A stretch of DNA of 6,861 bases from Cyanobacteria bacterium T3Sed10_344R1 (GCA_003566335.1 PXDR01000224.1:1-6861); one strand, 5' to 3'; positions 1-6,286 are shown, numbered from the stretch's first letter. Numbers and translations are program-made. Notes: a model not told the origin generated them from the letters alone.

Positions 1-344
1 GCGACGGTTTCAGGCGGCAGCAGATCTAGCTTGTCTTGAATATCAATTAGCGGCGACACTTCCCCCGGCTGATGGTCTAAGACCAGCACCTCATAACCAT
101 GGGGGACAGCGGACAGATGCTCCCCATCTGCCCCAGCTTGGTGAATCTGATAGCGCTGCTCTTCGTCCAGAAACGTCCCCTTGTCCAGCCCCAGGGCCGC
201 AGTCTGTTCTGGTGTCTCAGCCGGATCCCCGGCCTCTTCTTGGGGCCACACCACTGCCTGCCACAGCTGTAGCGGTGCACCACAGTTTTGACAGAAACGA
301 TTCTGTAGCGGATTCTCAAACTGACAGTGGGAGCAAACAAGCAT
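1..344 (-). CDS. Zinc-ribbon protein, probable N-terminus of a cyanobacterial PP2C-type Ser/Thr phosphatase (partial)
   Basis: The frame opens with ATG at 344-342 and stays open to the left edge (114 complete codons), so the C-terminal part is missing. Residues 4-21 hold two CxxC knuckles (CSHC at 4-7, CQNC at 18-21, followed by Gly22), which is a zinc-ribbon with the typical N-P-x-x-x-R-F-C spacing. Further on come FLDEEQRYQI (about residues 58-67) and VLVLDHQPGEVSPL (about 86-99). From memory, this order (N-terminal ribbon, then D-x-x-x-R-Y, then VLD-x-QP-x-x-x-SPL) occurs in the N-terminal region of cyanobacterial protein phosphatases that carry a PP2C domain downstream. The catalytic domain lies outside the window, so the function is inferred. 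No Shine-Dalgarno sequence is visible before the ATG, which is common in cyanobacteria. It lies 366 bp downstream of devA on the same strand and is probably a separate transcription unit. Alternative: another zinc-ribbon regulatory protein. Confidence 0.62.
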   Translation of the reverse strand, partial: MLVCSHCQFENPLQNRFCQNCGAPLQLWQAVVWPQEEAGDPAETPEQTAALGLDKGTFLDEEQRYQIHQAGADGEHLSAVPHGYEVLVLDHQPGEVSPLIDIQDKLDLLPPETV

Positions 345-710
345 AGTAGCAGTGTTCAGAAGGTGGCCTAACGATAGCAATGGCCGAATCCAGCACCGGA
401 ATGGGAATAGCTGCAACAGCGATCGCAAGCGGGTTGATGCTGCATTACTGCCCCAGGCGGCAACCGTCCAACCCGATGATGGCCCCGATGGTGACTAAGC
501 TTGGGGTCGCAAGTCTGAGGCAGACAACCAACCGTTCGATCAATGACTTTGATCAATGACTGCAAGCACCCTAGTTATGCCGTAGCTGTTATTGTTGCTA
601 AAATCCTAAGCCTCGGCAGCCGCTTTAGCGAATCTTCAACGTTTTTTTTCGTAATTCCTGGATCAAATCGGCGATCGCGGCCCTAATTCTGACTCGAATT
701 TAGCTTGAAT
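345..710. other. Intergenic region between devA and the zinc-ribbon gene
   Basis: This 366-bp stretch has no convincing gene. It holds a 13-bp tandem repeat (535-560), part of an 11-bp tandem repeat at the devA stop (693-714), two HIP1 octamers (419-426, 671-678), a T8 tract (642-649) flanked as ACG-T8-CGT, and a small perfect hairpin with stem GTCTG/CAGAC and loop agg (513-525). The promoter of the left-hand gene should lie here, but I could not find a -35/-10 pair with credible spacing. No hairpin directly followed by a T-run was found on the minus strand, so no terminator for devA is called. Two overlapping short frames exist: a plus-strand ATG frame at 380-559 (59 codons plus stop) and a minus-strand frame at 368-565. 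Neither has a placed ribosome binding site or a recognisable sequence, and they overlap on opposite strands, so at most one could be real. Confidence 0.6.
535..560. repeat. 13-bp tandem direct repeat, two copies
   Basis: Copy one is ttcgatcaatgac (535-547) and copy two is tttgatcaatgac (548-560); they abut exactly and differ at one base (C/T). Each contains GATCAATGAC. The repeat lies about 190-215 bp upstream of the start of the zinc-ribbon gene and next to a 5-bp stem hairpin (513-525). Two in-phase copies 13 bp apart could be a paired protein-binding site or just a replication-slippage duplication. The sequence does not decide between them. Confidence 0.8.
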
Positions 711-714
711 TTAG
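693..714. repeat. 11-bp tandem direct repeat spanning the devA stop codon
   Basis: Copy one is ctcgaatttag (693-703) and copy two is cttgaatttag (704-714); they are adjacent and differ by one C/T change. The devA stop (TAA, minus strand, 713-711) lies in the right-hand copy, so the duplication sits exactly at the end of the coding region and did not alter the protein. An 11-bp unit is close to one helical turn, but no function can be assigned. Confidence 0.75.
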
Positions 715-1514
715 CAGGTGACTGCAGCGTTGGCCTGCAAATAACCGTCAGGACTGGTATCCGAGGCCAGCCGACCATCCACCAAATTGATGATCCGATC
801 GGCCACATCCAAGATGCGGTTATCGTGGGTCACCATCAGCACCGTGCAGCCTTCTTCTCGCGCCAGGGTTTGCAGCAGAGTGACCACATCTCGGCCTGAC
901 TGCTTGTCTAGGGCCGCTGTCGGTTCATCGGCCAGCACGAGCTGCGGATGGTTGACGAGGGCGCGGGCGATCGCAACCCGCTGCTTCTGCCCCCCGGAGA
1001 GGGCGTTGGGCTTGTACCCCACCCGGTCGGCTAACCCCAGCTTGCCCAGCATCGCTTCCGCCTGGGCTCGCTTTGTGTTGAACTGCCCCGTTAACTCGAC
1101 CGACATTTCCACATTTTGCCGAGCCGTGAGGGATTCAAACAGGTTGTGGCCCTGAAAAATGAAGCCGATGTTGCGCCGCACGGTCACCAAGTCGCGCTCG
1201 CCCAAGCCCACCAGCTCTTGGCCCAGTACCCGCAAGCTGCCCTGGCGCACCGTTCGCAAGGCCCCAATCAGGCTGACCAAGGTGGTTTTGCCAGACCCGG
1301 ACGGGCCAGTCATAATCACAATTTGGCCCCGAGGTAGGGCGAGGTTGATGTCAAACAGGGCCTGCTTGCGCAAATCGCCGCTGCCAAAGAAATAGTCGAG
1401 GTGCTGAATTTGCACCGCGAGATCTGGGTTCGGGGGCTGAAGGCTCTGGTCTTGAGCTGGCGCTAGGGTGGTTGCGCCACCGCTGGGCGTGATCATGCCG
1501 ACGTTGTTTTCCAT
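711..1514 (-). CDS. devA: DevA-type ABC transporter ATPase
   Basis: This 267-residue protein is a complete ABC nucleotide-binding subunit that powers the pump formed with the DevB and DevC proteins encoded upstream. Visible motifs are Walker A GPSGSGKT (70-77), Q-loop Gln121, signature LSGGQ (172-176), Walker B LVLADE (192-197) with catalytic Glu197, D-loop ALD (201-203) and switch His230. All key residues are present. The segment HLDYFFGSGDLRKQALFDINL (38-58) is typical of the cyanobacterial DevA family, close to the MacB/LolD ATPases. The ATG at 1514 is the first start after an in-frame stop (1523-1521). It gives a Pro/Gln/Ala-rich N-terminal tail of about 30 residues before the ABC fold, which seems longer than in the Anabaena protein as I remember it. 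An internal ATG (residue 7) is possible; neither has a clear Shine-Dalgarno sequence. It follows devC after 63 bp and closes the operon. Confidence 0.93.
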   Translation of the reverse strand: MENNVGMITPSGGATTLAPAQDQSLQPPNPDLAVQIQHLDYFFGSGDLRKQALFDINLALPRGQIVIMTGPSGSGKTTLVSLIGALRTVRQGSLRVLGQELVGLGERDLVTVRRNIGFIFQGHNLFESLTARQNVEMSVELTGQFNTKRAQAEAMLGKLGLADRVGYKPNALSGGQKQRVAIARALVNHPQLVLADEPTAALDKQSGRDVVTLLQTLAREEGCTVLMVTHDNRILDVADRIINLVDGRLASDTSPDGYLQANAAVTC

Positions 1515-1577
1515 TAACCGTCAATTTTTTCTTAAGTCTTTCTCAATCAGCACTGCTTTCCCAACCAGCAAGCCCGC

Positions 1578-2753
1578 CTAACCGCCAAACACTTCTGCGG
1601 GATCAGTGGCCTGGACTTTGCGAACTGCGATCGCACCGGAGACCAGGCACATTACAAAGGTCAGCCCGAGCAAATTGAGGATGCGGCCCCAGGTCATCTG
1701 AAACAGCAGCCCGGTGACGTTGCCGGTCACGGTGTAGAGCAGTCCCCCCACCGCAAACCCCGGAATAAAGCCCAGAATCGACAAAATCAGAGCCTCTTGG
1801 AGCACCACCCCCAGCAAAAACAGATTGCTGTAACCCATTGCCTTTAGGGTGGCATATTCTGCCCAGTGATCGGCGACGTCGGTATAGAGAATTTGATAGA
1901 CCAAAATGATGCCGACAAAAAAGCTCATGGAGGTCAGCAGGGTAAACACAAAGCCGATGTTGGTGTTTTCTTCCCAGTAGCGCCGCTCCCGGATCACAAA
2001 GCCCTCTGGCCCATCTCGGGGCAGCACCAGCACGTCATTGGGCAGCGCCGCTTGCAACGTTTCCACCAGTCGGTCAACCGGAAACCCTGGAGTCACTTGA
2101 ATCAATCCTAAATCCGCCGTGGCAAAGCTGCGGGGATCTTCCTCCGGGCCGCGATCGGCAAAGTAGCGGAGGAAGTTCTGGTCGCTCATGATCAGGTTGC
2201 CGTTGCCTGAGGCAAAGTCGGTGCCCATGGTGAAGGTGCCGATAATCTTGAGTCGCCGTTCTGACAGCTCCGACTCAATCCCGGCGATGGTCGGCCCCAC
2301 CTCAGGCCGGGAGTTGGTGTCAATCAAGGCTGTCTCCGGCAGCTGTAAATCCGCCAGATAGTGAGACACCTCTGGAATCCGCAGGATCGGATCAGCCAGG
2401 TTAAAGGCCAGCACCCGCACAGGCCGAGTCTGTTGGGTTTCTGGATTGCGCCAGTTGGCGTCGTTGATGTAGAGCGGGTAGGCTGCCTCCACCCCCTCAA
2501 ACGAGCGCACCTGATAAAGTCGCCGTCGGGCAAAGGCGCGGGGCACAAACATATTGGTCTTGAGCCGGTTAATCATGATGATTTCCCCGTTGAGCCGCTC
2601 TAACAGCTGGAGCTGGCTGTCATACAAGGCATTCTTAAACCCGCTGAACAAAAACATCAGCAGCACGGCAAAGGCCACCCCGCCCACAGAGGTGAGAAAC
2701 TTGCGGCGGTCATGAATTAAATTCAGCAGGGCTAGGGGCGTTCGCTTCCACAC
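1578..2753 (-). CDS. devC: DevC-type ABC transporter permease, second copy
   Basis: This 391-residue membrane subunit of a DevBCA exporter has MacB/FtsX-like topology: one transmembrane helix near the N-terminus (about 19-40), a large periplasmic domain (about 45-262), then three helices (about 265-290, 311-341, 357-376). Family hallmarks are WRNPET (101-106), LIDTNSRPEVGP (143-154) and the coupling region from VYQILYTD (285-292) through DHWAEYATLKAMGY (295-308) to VVLQEAL (316-322). It starts with GTG (2753-2751): an in-frame TAG lies two codons upstream, GGTGA sits about 6 nt before the start, and the resulting N-terminus aligns with that of the other DevC (PLAxxNL then VAFAVLL). It is clearly homologous to, but diverged from, the gene at 2862-4010, with matching motifs but different periplasmic sequence. 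The longer periplasmic part includes an acidic insertion near 200-214. It ends 63 bp before devA. A heterodimer with the first DevC is inferred. Confidence 0.92.
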   Translation of the reverse strand: MWKRTPLALLNLIHDRRKFLTSVGGVAFAVLLMFLFSGFKNALYDSQLQLLERLNGEIIMINRLKTNMFVPRAFARRRLYQVRSFEGVEAAYPLYINDANWRNPETQQTRPVRVLAFNLADPILRIPEVSHYLADLQLPETALIDTNSRPEVGPTIAGIESELSERRLKIIGTFTMGTDFASGNGNLIMSDQNFLRYFADRGPEEDPRSFATADLGLIQVTPGFPVDRLVETLQAALPNDVLVLPRDGPEGFVIRERRYWEENTNIGFVFTLLTSMSFFVGIILVYQILYTDVADHWAEYATLKAMGYSNLFLLGVVLQEALILSILGFIPGFAVGGLLYTVTGNVTGLLFQMTWGRILNLLGLTFVMCLVSGAIAVRKVQATDPAEVFGG

Positions 2754-2800
2754 TGTCTATCACCGGGCGGGTTTTGAGGTTTACGCTGAGCTGAATCTAA

Positions 2801-2832
2801 GGGGGCAACCTGCGGGGGCAATCTGCGGGGGC
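2801..2832. repeat. 13-bp G-rich tandem repeat between the two devC genes
   Basis: Copies gggggcaacctgc (2801-2813) and gggggcaatctgc (2814-2826) are adjacent and differ by one C/T change. A third partial copy (gggggc, 2827-2832) follows. It occupies the middle of the 108-bp gap between the permease genes, the longest gap inside the exporter cluster. On the transcribed minus strand it gives three C5 runs 13 nt apart. C-rich RNA of this kind can recruit Rho or simply reflect slippage; neither is shown. Confidence 0.8.
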
Positions 2833-2861
2833 TTGGCGCTGATCCTGGCAACCCGCCGCAT

Positions 2862-4010
2862 TTACGAAAACACGTCGGCTGGATCGGCGCTCGTGGCTCG
2901 ACGCACTGAAATCAGCCCCGACAGGCTGCACATGGCGAAGGTCAAAATCATCACGAAAATCATCCGGCCCCAGTTCATGCTGACCGGCAAGCTGCCAGCA
3001 GTGGCGTTCACCGTCAGGTCGTACAGCAGCAGGGCTGTCAGCAGTCCTGGAATATAGCCCAACCCAGCCAACAGCAGCGCTTCCTGCAACACCACTTGGA
3101 ACAGGTAATAGTTGCGATAGCCCATGGCTTTGAGAGTGGCATATTCCGGCAGGTGGTCGCGGATGTCAGTGTAGAGGATTTGGTAAACAATCACGGTGCC
3201 CACCACGAAGGACACCACCACCCCCAGGCCAAAGATGAAGCCAATGGAGGTGGTTTGCAGCCAGAAGCGTTCATCGTTAGCGATGATTTCGGCCTTGGTA
3301 AACACCTGCACGTCTTGGGGAAGTTGCGATCGCAGCGTATCCGCCACCCGATCTGGATTCGCCCCTGGGGCCAGCTTAATCAGCCCCAGATTGATTTGAT
3401 TTAGGGGCCGGGGAGCAAAGAAGCGGCGAAAGTTTTGATCCCCCATAATCAGGGTGCCGTCAGCGGCAAAGCCGCCCCCCAGGGTGTACTGACCGCCGAT
3501 GACCACCTGGCGCTGTCCTGCTTCGGTTTCTAGGCCGGTGGTTTGAGGGCCAAACTCAGGCCGGGAGAGGCTGTCGATTAGCACCGTGTTCGGTCGCCGC
3601 AAAATCTCCCGCGCTGTCGGTTCCTGAAGTTCTGGCATCAAGAACACCGGATCGCGGGGATTGATGCCATAGACAAACATGGCCCGACTATTGCCGGTTT
3701 CAGGATTGCGCCACAGCAGGTACTCCGAATAAAAGGGCATCACCCGATCCACCCCCTCAACTCCCGCCGCCTGGTACAGCCGCTCCCGAGGGAAAACCCG
3801 GGTGCTGCTAATTTCGAGAGACTGGGGCGAAGACAGAAAAACCTCGGCATCAATCTGGGAATAAATCGTTGAAGCCGTCGTAGTCAAGGCTCCGAGGAAG
3901 CCCAGGTTCATAAAAATCAGCAGCACGGCAAAGGCGACTCCAGCTACCGCCACCAGCAGCCGTGTTCGCTCGTTAACCAGGTTGAACCAAGCAAGGGGAA
4001 TCCGGCCCAT
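2862..4010 (-). CDS. devC: DevC-type ABC transporter permease, first copy
   Basis: This 382-residue permease has the family layout: transmembrane helix at about 17-42, a periplasmic domain to about 254, then helices at about 256-280, 301-330 and 348-369. Conserved signatures are VAFAVLLIF (25-33), WRNPETGNSRAMFVYGINPRD (100-120), LIDSLSRPEFGP (144-155), VYQILYTD (275-282), DHLPEYATLKAMGY (285-298) and the C-terminal DPADVFS. This is closer to the canonical Anabaena DevC pattern than the second copy, judged by eye. The ATG at 4010-4008 lies 7 bp after the devB stop, so the two are probably translationally coupled; the ribosome binding site is weak (GAG inside the devB end). It likely contributes one half of the transmembrane dimer that uses ATP hydrolysis by DevA to drive substrate through DevB and a TolC-like channel. 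An ATG follows its TAA stop immediately, opening a 26-codon frame that I regard as doubtful. Confidence 0.94.
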   Translation of the reverse strand: MGRIPLAWFNLVNERTRLLVAVAGVAFAVLLIFMNLGFLGALTTTASTIYSQIDAEVFLSSPQSLEISSTRVFPRERLYQAAGVEGVDRVMPFYSEYLLWRNPETGNSRAMFVYGINPRDPVFLMPELQEPTAREILRRPNTVLIDSLSRPEFGPQTTGLETEAGQRQVVIGGQYTLGGGFAADGTLIMGDQNFRRFFAPRPLNQINLGLIKLAPGANPDRVADTLRSQLPQDVQVFTKAEIIANDERFWLQTTSIGFIFGLGVVVSFVVGTVIVYQILYTDIRDHLPEYATLKAMGYRNYYLFQVVLQEALLLAGLGYIPGLLTALLLYDLTVNATAGSLPVSMNWGRMIFVMILTFAMCSLSGLISVRRATSADPADVFS

Positions 4011-4017
4011 GGGTTAC

Positions 4018-5187
4018 TCACTCAATTGCGATCGCCACATCCACCTGCAGGTTGGTCAGATTAGCCACGACCTCGGACTGATCCACCCGCACCCGCACTT
4101 CCACCACTCGGGCATCCGCATTGGCGGCAGGGTCATCGTCCAGCACGTCATTCTTAAAGATCTGAAGGCCAATCTGGTCAACGGTGCCGGTCAGGACTTG
4201 GTCAAACGCCCCGTTGCGGCTAGTGATGGTGGCTGGCTGACCGACTGCTACGAGGCCCACGTCTGTCTCATAGACTTCGGCCACCACATACATCTGGCTG
4301 GTGTCGCCTAGGGCCAAAATCGGGCTATTGCTGGCGGTAGACACCGCTTCTCCTGGCTCGACCAAGAGCCGCAGCACCCGACCCGCTCGGGGAGCCCGCA
4401 CAATCGTTTGGGCCAGCCGGGCCTCAGCCAGGGCCAAGTTCCGGGTGGCTGACTCGACCTGGATCTGGGCTTGCGATCGCACCAAGTTGGCTTCCGCAGC
4501 CTGCACCTGGGCCTGGGCATTTTGTAAATCGCTACTGCGGGATCGCTCCAACCGCAGCCGATCGGCCTGGGCTGTGCGCAGGTCTTCCTCTAAAGCCGTG
4601 ACCCGGGACTGCTGCTGATCTAGCTCCTGCTGGGACACTGCCCCATCTCGCTGGAGTTGGTCAAACCGAGACAGGTCAGTCCGGGCCGTGGCCAACTCAG
4701 CCTCAATTCGATTCACCCGAGCAATTTGGGCCTCAATCGCAAACGCCTGGGGTTCATCCACCTGACCCAGCCGAGTGGTGGCCTCCTGCACCTGAGCTTG
4801 GCCTAAATCAGTTTCAGCCTGGCGCTGAGTCTGGGCCTCAGCCAACTGACTTGCCGCATAATCTCGCTCTGCCCGCCGCACATCGTAAGTATCTAGATAG
4901 GCCAGAATATCTCCAGCCGCGACCGCATCCCCTTCCTGCACCAGTAGCCGATCAATTCGGCCCGTCTCTGCTGCCGCCACATCAATCACCCGACCAGCAG
5001 GTTCCAGCCGCCCCAAAGCAGCAACGCGCACCTGGCGCGGCGGCGGCTCCGACTGGGCCTGCTGTTCTGCTTGCCGGGTCTGCATCACCGATCGCACCGT
5101 CCACACCGACAGCGCACCCACAAACAACAGCGCACCCAAACAAAGCCACAGCACGCGGCTGGGCAGGCTCGGTTTCTGAATTTGCAT
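4018..5187 (-). CDS. devB: DevB-type membrane-fusion (HlyD-family) protein
   Basis: This 389-residue periplasmic adaptor of a DevBCA efflux pump links the inner-membrane ABC complex to an outer-membrane channel. Residues 12-34 form a single N-terminal membrane anchor. The DevB hallmark ALGRLEPAGRVI (57-68) begins the first lipoyl half (to about 100). A long Ala/Gln/Arg-rich alpha-helical hairpin follows (about 104-260), where the TolC-like contact is expected. The second lipoyl half follows with TIVRAPRAGRVLRL (261-274), then the beta-barrel region with GTVDQIGLQIFKNDVL (334-349) and VVEVRVRVD (361-369), and a C-terminal LTNLQVDVAIAIE. Length is normal for the family. I chose the ATG at 5187-5185 because it starts just before the membrane anchor and has AGGGAGAA upstream (5205-5198), although the spacing of about 12 nt is long. 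The frame remains open to a TTG at 5265, but that extension is hairpin leader sequence and not protein-like. It is the first gene of the exporter cluster. Confidence 0.93.
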   Translation of the reverse strand: MQIQKPSLPSRVLWLCLGALLFVGALSVWTVRSVMQTRQAEQQAQSEPPPRQVRVAALGRLEPAGRVIDVAAAETGRIDRLLVQEGDAVAAGDILAYLDTYDVRRAERDYAASQLAEAQTQRQAETDLGQAQVQEATTRLGQVDEPQAFAIEAQIARVNRIEAELATARTDLSRFDQLQRDGAVSQQELDQQQSRVTALEEDLRTAQADRLRLERSRSSDLQNAQAQVQAAEANLVRSQAQIQVESATRNLALAEARLAQTIVRAPRAGRVLRLLVEPGEAVSTASNSPILALGDTSQMYVVAEVYETDVGLVAVGQPATITSRNGAFDQVLTGTVDQIGLQIFKNDVLDDDPAANADARVVEVRVRVDQSEVVANLTNLQVDVAIAIE

Positions 5188-5209
5188 AATGCTTAAATTC
5201 TCCCTGGAC

Positions 5210-5275
5210 AAAAGGTTAGGGTGTTCCCCGCTTCGCTGCGTCGTGGGGGGCAACCCGACGCTCAACCAACCTTTT
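5210..5275 (-). terminator. Nested inverted repeat between holB and devB: candidate terminator or devB leader structure
   Basis: The outer arms AAAAGGTT (5210-5217) and AACCTTTT (5268-5275) are perfect 8-bp complements. Inside is a second stem, 5220-5229 pairing with 5247-5256 (GTTCCCC with GGGG-c-AAC plus two more G-C pairs), giving nine pairs with two single-base bulges and a loop of about 17 nt. The structure begins 21 bp after the holB stop and ends just before the devB ribosome binding site. An A-tract before and a T-tract after the stem on both strands is typical of bidirectional factor-independent terminators, but on the minus strand the T-run is only four bases and is part of the stem. 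It could instead be an attenuator or translation-control element of devB, or a dispersed small palindromic repeat. Confidence 0.42.
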
Positions 5276-5296
5276 TACTAAGTTAGACCAAACCGC

Positions 5297-6286
5297 CTAA
5301 GGACGGGCGCGCCCGGCACCAGATGGCGGAACCACAGCCTGAAGCTGCATCAGGGCCACTTCCCAAACCAGCCGAGGCTGAACAAAGCGCCGCAGCTGTA
5401 GCCGGGCCGCTTCTAACGGGGTGAGCAGGGCCGCATTCCGGTGGGTCTGCCAATACTGCTGCTGCAAATAATCCAGCAGCCAAAGCTGAGCGTCACTATC
5501 GAGGCTCTGGGCAATCTGCTTCCCCAATTCAAGGGCAGTGCGGAGGGTAGTTGGGGGCTGATGCAGACTCTCCAACAATTCTGATGGCAGGGTTTGGCGC
5601 TGCTGCCAAGCTGCGATCGCACTGCCGGGACTGCCCTGGGCCATCGCCAGCACCTCAGGATGGGCCAAAATTTCGCCGCAGTTCTGCTGGGTCAGCACGG
5701 TGGCCATCGGCTCTGGCCCCAAGCGCACAAACGGCACCAGTTGACACCGCGAAACCAGGGTAGGCAACAGCCGATCGCTGCTCGGAGCCAGCAGCACAAT
5801 CGTCGCCTGACCCGGCTCCTCTAGGGTTTTGAGCAAGGCATTGGCCGGGCCTTCTGCCATGGTTTCCGCCTGGTCAATTACCACGATTGACCGGGCCGCC
5901 TCTAGGGGCGGTCGCGCCAAGAAGCGGGCAATTTGTCGCACCTGCTCTAGGCGAATCAACGGCGACCCCTTACGCTTCAGCCCCAAATCAACCGCTTCCG
6001 CTGGCGTCACCGGTCGTCCTTGATGAAGGTAGGTCGGCTCAACCCAGAGAAAATCGGGATGATTACCCTGCTCAATCCGCTGCATCACCCCTAGATCTGC
6101 TCCTGCTGCCTCCTGGCGAGCGACCAACAACCGAGCTGCCCAGGCCCGAGCCGTCAGGGATCGCCCCACCCCCGGCGGCCCCGCAAACAGATAGGCCGGA
6201 GCAATTCGGTCAACTGCCATTGCTCGCTGTAGCAGCATCACCGCCTGGGGCTGCCCCACTACGGTTGCGAAGGGATTTGTCGCCAC
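5297..6286 (-). CDS. holB: DNA polymerase III delta' subunit (clamp-loader)
   Basis: This 329-residue AAA+ family protein is the delta' subunit of the clamp loader, which opens the sliding clamp and loads it onto primed DNA. The N-terminal GQPQAVMLLQRAM (11-23) is the box before the P-loop. The P-loop is degenerate, GPPGVGRS (36-43) with Arg42 where the catalytic Lys would be, and Walker B reads VVIDQAE (135-141). Loss of ATPase residues is expected for delta', which is a non-hydrolysing subunit. The Ser-Arg-Cys sensor motif is present (SRC, 179-181). The block NHPDFLWVEPTYLHQGRPVT (75-94) is, from memory, characteristic of cyanobacterial HolB. The cysteine zinc module found in many bacterial delta'/gamma proteins is absent (no CxxC near residues 50-75). 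The start is GTG at 6286, chosen because AGAGG lies 8 nt upstream and the AAA+ fold begins at once. It overlaps tmk by 28 bp. Confidence 0.92.
   Translation of the reverse strand: MATNPFATVVGQPQAVMLLQRAMAVDRIAPAYLFAGPPGVGRSLTARAWAARLLVARQEAAGADLGVMQRIEQGNHPDFLWVEPTYLHQGRPVTPAEAVDLGLKRKGSPLIRLEQVRQIARFLARPPLEAARSIVVIDQAETMAEGPANALLKTLEEPGQATIVLLAPSSDRLLPTLVSRCQLVPFVRLGPEPMATVLTQQNCGEILAHPEVLAMAQGSPGSAIAAWQQRQTLPSELLESLHQPPTTLRTALELGKQIAQSLDSDAQLWLLDYLQQQYWQTHRNAALLTPLEAARLQLRRFVQPRLVWEVALMQLQAVVPPSGAGRARP

Noticed and set aside
77..340. Minus-strand 87-codon frame (TTG start) over the left end
   Set aside because: It is a shadow of the zinc-ribbon frame that begins with ATG at 344; the latter gives a coherent CxxC ribbon, this one only Arg-rich nonsense.
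481..508. Inverted repeat GGCCCC / GGGGTC with a 16-nt loop
   Set aside because: Only five standard pairs and one wobble, no T-run, not near a gene end; likely chance in GC-rich sequence.
368..565. Minus-strand 65-codon frame in the intergenic region
   Set aside because: Cys/His-rich but without regular spacing, no ribosome binding site, overlaps an equally open plus-strand frame, and includes the tandem repeat; no recognisable protein.
621..652. Plus-strand terminator using CGCT-tt-AGCG (621-630) and the T8 tract (642-649)
   Set aside because: The stem is four pairs with a two-base loop and lies about 11 bases from the T-run; no plus-strand gene ends there.
1515..1577. Internal promoter before devA using TTGACG at about 1523-1518
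   Set aside because: No -10-like hexamer at 16-19 bp spacing; the motif is only 4-9 bases from the start codon.
5188..5265. N-terminal extension of DevB from a TTG at 5265
   Set aside because: The extra 26 residues are translated hairpin and ribosome-binding-site sequence; the family start and membrane anchor fit the ATG at 5187.
5393..6286. Degenerate P-loop (Arg for Lys) of HolB as a sign of a pseudogene
   Set aside because: Delta' subunits normally lack a working ATPase site; the frame is full length and the Ser-Arg-Cys motif is intact.
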